64,000 nucleotides of DNA from Euptelea pleiosperma. Taxonomy: Eukaryota; Streptophyta; Magnoliopsida; Ranunculales; Eupteleaceae. The notes under the pieces are model-generated. The model was not told the origin of the DNA, made no database searches, and saw only the letters and a program-made list of their open reading frames with translations. Made by a program: the position numbers and the translations under genes. Positions 57,898-64,000 of the stretch are shown piece after piece. Every line of letters starts with the position of its first letter. Position 1 is the first letter of the stretch. The DNA is taken from positions 17,298,753 to 17,362,752 of the forward strand of contig CM068552.1 in the NCBI GenBank assembly GCA_035048495.1, read 5' to 3'.

Positions 57898-60800
57898 TTA
57901 ATTCCCTTCCCTAGAGCAAATGCTCTCCCAGCAGAACACAAAGTCTTCAAAGAATAAACCCCTGCACTCCGAGACCGTCTTCGACCATAAAAACATCAGC
58001 CCTTTAATGTTTAGGATTACATCATGCACTTCCAATTCTTTATCTTCAAAAACCTTCTGATTCCTTTCCCTCCAAATGCCCCAAATGATCGCTAGAGGTG
58101 TCATTTTCCAAAGCACATTCCCTTTGGCTGAGAATGCTTTAGATTTCCAACTCGTGAAAAGAGCCATAAGAGAAGCCGGCATAGCCCAACGCACCCCGAA
58201 GTCGGGCAGGAAAGCATTCCAGATCTTAGTTGCCATCTCACAATGGAGAAGAAGATGGTCGACAGATTCTCCTTTAGATTTGCACATCCAGCAATAATGG
58301 ACCAAGTTAAAGCCTCTAGCCATCAAATGATCAGTGGTTAAGATCTTGTCCAGAGAAGCTTCCTAGGCAAAAAAAGATACTTTAGAGGGTATCTTGGTTT
58401 TCCAAACCGATGACATCGGAAAAGGAGAAGTAAGGCCTTCGGGGCTGTGAAGATACATATAAAAGGACTTCACTGTGAAAACCTTCCCTTTGTTCCAGGA
58501 CCAAACTCTTTTATCTTGCGCCAGCAGTCTAAGGGTGACCTCCTGCAATCTCGACATAAGGCTGGAAAACGGGTCAATCTCCCAGTCATTCAAATTCCTT
58601 CTGAAACCCAAGTTCCACCCTCCTGTTTTCCCCTCATTCCTGTAGCAAGCCTTAATCGACCCACTTTTCCTCCAAAATAGAGTACAACTCCGGGTAATCC
58701 TCCCTTAGCGGCTTATCTCCACACCAGGTATCGTCCCTGAAACTGATTCTATCACTAGCTCCTACCTCGAACTTGATCCCTTTGTCAAAATCCTTTTCAC
58801 CTTCAAGATGCCTCTCCATAAGCTACACCCATAGGGATTTCTGACTTGGAGGCTTTTCCAAGAATAGATAGAAACCCCGTATTTGGCCGCCATAACGATC
58901 CTCCACAAGCTAGAGATCTCCTCCCCAAATCTCCATAGCCACTTACCCAAGAGAGCATAGTTCATGGACTTAAGATTCTTGATCCCCAGACCACCGATAG
59001 CCTTTTCTGAACACACCCTGTCCCACCTAACCAGATGAATCTTGTGATAGTCAGAGCTCCCATCCCACAAGAAATCTCTCATAATCCTATCCAAAGTGAT
59101 AAACATGCTGTTCGGCATCAGGAAAAGGGACATATAGTATATGGGTAAACTTGAGAGAGAACTATTAATCAACACCAATTTGCACCCTTTCGACAAGTAT
59201 CTGGCCTTCCAGCTTGCAAGTCTCCTGCCAAAACTGTCTATGACCGGCTTCCAAAGCTCCTTGGATCTGTATGCTGCCCCCAAAGGAAGGCCAAGATAAG
59301 TGGTGGGGAATTTGTCGATGCTGCAGTTCAGAACATTAGCCAGGCTCTCCAGATTTTCTACCTCCCCCACCCCGAACAATTTACTTTTCTTGAGATTGAC
59401 CTGAAGACCCGATACCGCCTCAAAACAGAAAAGGATTCCTCTGAGAAATCTCAACTGCGATAAATCAGGATCGAGAAAGACGAGAATATCATCGGCAAAC
59501 TGGAGATGAGAGATGATGGGGGTCCCCACGGCTGCTTCAAACCCCTCCAACTCTCTCAAGGAGACTGCTTTAGATATCATACGCCTCAACGCCTCCGCAA
59601 CCACAATGAACAAAAAGGGGGATAAGGGATCGCCTTGGCGCAAACCCCTTGAACTCTTGAAATAGCCGGCTGGAGACCTATTAACAAGGATAGAGAAAGA
59701 AGTCGACGATATGCACTTCCAAATCCACTTTCTCCATCTGAATCCAAAACCCATTCTACCAAGAAGATATTCAAGAAATCCCCAATTGACATGGTCATAC
59801 GCCTTCTCCATGTCAATCTTACATACAATCCCAGGTTGGCCCGCCTTGATTCTAGAGTCAATACATTCGTTGGCTATCAGAACTCCGTCCAGAATTTGGC
59901 GCCCTCTCACAAACGCCCATTGGTTAGGCGAAATCACTGAGGATAGGGCTTCTCTAAATCTCATGGCAAGAACCTTGGCTAATATTTTATAGGCACTGCC
60001 AACCAAACTAATGGGGCGATACTCCGAAATATCCTCTGCTCCTGTCACTTTAGGAATCATGGCGATGAAGGTGCTATTAGAAGGAAAGTCCAAGAAACCT
60101 TCTTCCTGAAATTCCCCCACCATCTTCATGAAATTAGTGCCAACGATCTCCTAGCACTGTTTATAAAAGGCAATAGTGAAACCATCGGGCCCAGGCGCCT
60201 TGTCATGGGCCAACAAGGATAAAACATTCATCACTTCCTCCTCCGAGATAGGTCTTTCCAATCGATCTCTGTCCTCCATGCTTATCTGGTCAAATTGGAG
60301 GCCCTCCAAAAGAGGCCGATAGGTGGCTGGCTCAGTGTATATGTCGGAGTAGAACTCGACAACTCCCTGTCTGATGCTCTCTTCTCCATCCTTGATGTCA
60401 CCTTTGACCTGAAGACGTGACATGAAATTTCTCCTCCTGTTGGCATTTGCCACCTTATGAAAGAACTTAGTATTCTGGTCACCCTCCTTTAGCCACTTGA
60501 CCCTAGACTTCTGTTTCCAGCTGATCTCTTCCATCTTCACCAATTGTTGATATTCCCCCTTCAAATTAGTTCTCTCCATCTGCTCTTCCATCGATAGGCA
60601 GGTACCTTCCTCTTTCTTATCTATTAGAGCAATCTTTTCTAGCACTAAGCCGATCTTGTGGTCCACACGGCCAAACACCTCCCGGTTCCAAATTTTGATT
60701 TTGTCTTTAAGGGCCTTTAGTTTGCACCGGAAAGATTTCCCCGCCTTCCCTTCAAAGGAAAAAGGAGTTCCACCACTCTCCCACCTTGGCCTTGAACTGG

Positions 60801-61560
60801 GGGTTATTCAGCCGCATGTTCTTAAACCGAAAAGGGATCGGTCTAAACCTGAAGCCCCCACACCTTAGCAACAGAGGGGTATGATCAGATGTCGGTCTCG
60901 GGATCGCTACCAGAGAAGCCTCCTGAAAGTGATCTTCCCATTCCGGAGACACCAGAAACCTATCCAATTTGCATAGAGTGGGGCAGACTTGATTATTGGA
61001 CGACGTAAATTTGGCTCCTCCCATAGGCAACTCCCTGAGGGCATTCCTTTTGATAAAGTCTCCGAAATCTCTCAGCATTTGGTATATCTCCCTCCCTTGT
61101 TCTTCTCATGCGGTAACCTGACGACATTAAAGTCTCCGCCTAAACACCACGGATCATCCCAAAGCCTTGCTATGTCTTCCAACTCCTCCCAAAATTGGTC
61201 TCGACTACTGCTATTAGAAGGACCATAAACTCCTGTGAGGATCCACCATAACTGCTCACCCACGCATCTACATCTCAAAGAAACCGAGAAGGCTCCGATA
61301 AGAGTCTCTTCCACCTCAAGACATCTCCTGTCCCAGACAATAATAATGCCTTCCGAGGTTCCCACAGCTGGCTGAGCCTGCCACCCATAATCCCCCATAC
61401 CACAGATGTCCTTGATATCACTATCCTCAACCTTCTCCAGCTTTGATTCTTGAATGATAATAACCTTAGCTCCCCATCTTTTGAACAGACTTTTGGCAAC
61501 AATTCTTCTTTCTCTATTCCCCAGCCCTCGAACATTCCATGACATAATATTCAGCTTCAT
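57898..61560 (-). pseudogene. LINE B ORF2: endonuclease, reverse transcriptase, C-terminal zinc domain
   Basis: On the complement it starts MKLNIMSWNVRGLGNRERR (61560). The endonuclease has QESKLE, GVYGP, GDFNVV (about 61121-61138) and SDHTPLLL. After the linker WLKEGDQNTKFFHKVANANR, the RT has [53 protein letters not shown] (about 59488-59499) and YLGLPLG. The C-terminal zinc-binding domain has CWMCKSKGESVDHLLLHC. Breaks: frameshift near 61076, frame change near 60750, Trp-to-stop near 60157, and frame changes near 58760 and 58365. Catalytic motifs are intact, but the protein could not be made whole from this copy. Confidence 0.9.
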
Positions 61561-61599
61561 TTGGTAACTTTATGCTTCCTCCCACTATGTCGAGTACTG

Positions 61600-64000
61600 T
61601 AAACTATAGGTTCTCTAGAGTTGAAGGGGTACGCCAAGCTTTTCATCTCGCGAGGCATTTTGCTAGGCTTCACCAAAGGCCCCTTCCCTACTCTCTACTC
61701 CTTCATCCCCTGATTTAGCCTTAGTCGGATTCTCTCCACTTGTCCCTTTCCCCACGTTCGGCTCTTCTACTGTGGTAACACTGTGGTCTGCCTCTGACAA
61801 CAAAAATTTGTCTGTAATCGGTGTATTACTCGACTCCATAGTAACCCCCATGATAGATAATAGAAGACTTTTCACCTCTTCTTCGTGGCCTTCAAAGGAT
61901 AAGCCCACGATTTCCCCAAGGATAGGATATTACGGTTGAACCAAGAATTAAGGTCGAAATCCAAGTGGTTATTCGATGCAATGGGTCTCGTGATCACTTT
62001 ATTTCCAAAAGATTTGAGCAACAATCTCAAACCCCCCTGTTCCCCCACCGGAATGACCTGAGCCTGGATCGAATTCGATAATCCGTCTGACAGTGAACCC
62101 CCTGGATCTGAATTTGCCTGATTTCGACTCTCCTTAATCGTTACAGACTCCCTAATGTTTAAAATCTAGTTGCATTCCTTGTCGGTTTGGTCACAGAGCA
62201 CTGACCTATCCTGGTTTCCATTCCCTGTTCTCTCCCCGCCCTTCTCCGGTCTAAGGATACTGCTAGATCCTTTCTCCCAAAACCCAAATCGCGAACTATC
62301 CTGAAATTGGGCAGGCGAAACCGAAGAAATCCCAGACGAGATAGGAGGGGGGATAGGAGTTATTAAGGCAGGCTTCTTACCTTTATCCTTCATCGCGATC
62401 CTTACAGCAGCATCGGAGGGATTTCCCCTTGTATTACCAGGTAAATTGCGGGGAGGATGGGGAGCAGACGAAGCTTTACGGTTTGCTGGAGAGATACATG
62501 TCGACGATACTGCTGAGTTAGTCGGTGTGTACTTAATGAAGTGCTGAGAAGGCGTACGACCCGACGACCCGGCTCCATTAACCCGTTTCCTACAGTATTT
62601 CCTTTTTCCTCTCACTTGGACCGCCCGAACTCGAAACCGATGCGGGCCCACACTGCCTCTCCTCCTGTGTGTCACTCTCTGCTCCGTTTGATGGCTCCTC
62701 CACGTGTAAGGATAGGATGTATTCCCGCTCGTAGTGTCCAAGGTCCTCCCAGCGATAAGGGTTTTGAAACTCAAATTTTCGGTCTTCCCCCTACCCTCTG
62801 ACTTAGACCTGGCAAGAGCAGGTCTAAAGCTCTCCCTCATTGGTTCTTTACCTCTTCCCCCTACGGCTCCTTAGGGTGTACGATCTTGCTCTCCGGCGAG
62901 TTCCTGTTGGGAGGTTCCTCCGCTTTCGACGGCGCTTTCCCTCTACCATGAACTCCGACCTCCCATCTACAGCTAGGGTTCCATCTTTGTGGATTCGAGA
63001 GATAGTCCCAATCTCTTTCCCGCGGCCAGACGGTAGGCTTATCTCTCTCAAGGAGGATGTGAAGACTAACAGTGTACTCTGTATCGACGTCGTAGATCAC
63101 GGTGGTCCTCGGAATCTTCTCTGCCTTGTTGTCGACCTTCAACCGGAGAGCACTATAGTCTGTGCCATTAGAAGAAGCGAGGTCCACCTCCACCAGTCCT
63201 CCCAGCCTCCCTCCTATGTGTTCGAAGCTCTGTTGGTTCCACAGGTGAAAAGGTAGCCCTTGGACTAAGATCCAAACCGGCGATGATAGCCATTTCATCT
63301 CTATGGAGTTGAAAGATGGCCACCATCTACTCAGGTAAATGATGTTTTGGCCCACCCTGATCGACACCAGATCGCACAGAAAAGCTAAAGTTTCCCGATC
63401 TTCCACGAAGAGAAGTCTACTCTTTTCTCCGCACGGGATGAGGAAGAAGAGGTTTGTAGCTCCTGTAATCCAAGTCAGAGCAACTGCAATATCCTCCCAA
63501 TTGGAATCTCTAGCTGAGGACTCGCAGATTAAAGCATGGGACCATCTTTCCTTAGTCCACCTGTCGTTACTAGCCGTGGATATGCATAAGAGTGACGATT
63601 CCTTGAAAGGCTTCTCCGTTTGGATTGGTTGTTTGCCCCCTCGATTCCCCTCTGGATGTGAGGTCTTCAAGAACTCCGGTCGAGCATCTGGGAGGTGAAG
63701 AATAATGGATAGGCATTCCAGCACCAACTTCCAACCTGTGCGTTTAGAACCCTCTGGAAAGCAAAGAACCAAATTCCTTCCTCTTGTTGTGAACTCTGCC
63801 AGGTGGATAAATTTGCCTCTCCCATTTTTCCTACCTTCAGCGATGAAAGACTTGCTGTTGATCACCTTCTTCCTCCATATGTATTGCGACGGCTCAGCTG
63901 CAATCGCCTCCTTGAACAGGTTCACCAACCAGTACCCAAGCTCGACTGGCACATCTACCTCTTTCACCCATTTTTTGCCTTCTTCCCTTATGCGAATCAA
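61600..64000 (-). pseudogene. LINE B ORF1 (5' end outside window)
   Basis: An open frame of 379 codons (64000 to 62861) includes FIAEGRKNGRGKF, LVLCFPEGSKRTGW and WILVQGLPFHLWNQQSFEHIGG, the pattern of plant LINE ORF1 nucleic-acid-binding domains. It ends at a stop near 62861. A further open stretch (62840-62166) is Arg/Ser/Pro-rich, and 61908-61663 holds VGLSFEGHEEE-like sequence. Probably one ORF1 with a few lesions plus the inter-ORF spacer. Confidence 0.65.

Larger units (their letters stand above)
57772..64000 (-). mobile_element. LINE B, nearly complete L1-type element (antisense)
   Basis: Runs from a poly-T tail (57772-57783, poly-A on its own strand) through 3' UTR, ORF2 and ORF1, and off the window end, at least 6.2 kb. 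Its direction is opposite to the host gene. It is the youngest-looking coding element of the window because its frames are broken only a few times. Confidence 0.85.

Overview
The window is plant nuclear DNA from a TE-rich, large-intron genome. The evidence is GT-AG introns, Ty1/copia, Ty3/gypsy, L1-type and RTE-type retrotransposons, many hAT- and Mutator-type MITEs, and tRNA-iMet primer-binding sites. It is probably a flowering plant; the species cannot be named from sequence alone. No rRNA, intact tRNA gene or CRISPR array was found.

One host gene is recognisable. It is a TruA-family tRNA pseudouridine synthase on the + strand. Eight coding exons (11779-12045, 14557-14613, 17177-17254, 27877-27930, 39693-39775, 51844-51943, 52020-52082, 55975-56256) join without a frame break into 328 codons. 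The span is 44.5 kb, of which 984 bp is coding. Seven introns of 2.5, 2.6, 10.6, 11.8, 12.1, 0.08 and 3.9 kb separate the exons. The C-terminal exon or exons are not seen and should lie beyond base 64000, or may be lost.

Layout. 1-1983: 3' end of a Ty3/gypsy element (integrase plus LTR). 2645-3960: small fold-back elements. 3971-9744: a large element with long inverted arms (MULE-like or fold-back), with a CT-rich insert in the right arm. 9745-11650: GGGCC-rich repeats and a fold-back MITE. 11651-11778: promoter region with an E2F-like site. Intron 1: stacked Mutator-type and hAT MITEs. Intron 2: truncated copia (C5). Intron 3: an RTE LINE split by a copia (C1), whose gag is itself split by a hAT MITE. 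Intron 4: opposed gypsy derivatives G1 and G2, a TRIM-like tandem array and copia C2. Intron 5: a solo gypsy LTR, antisense copia C3 fused to LINE A, sense copia C4 holding an AT-rich MITE, a hAT MITE and a small antisense copia LTR. Intron 7: a hAT MITE, a LINE ORF1-like remnant and a GA-rich inverted-repeat element. After exon 8: a hAT MITE, then a nearly complete antisense L1-type LINE (B) running to the window end.

All transposon reading frames seen are broken. The host exons are clean in frame, conserved in motif order and flanked by good splice sites. The picture is one constrained housekeeping gene spread thinly through nested transposon debris. Exon boundaries were read by hand from splice dinucleotides, frame and TruA motifs. 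Several repeat boundaries are approximate and are marked as such.
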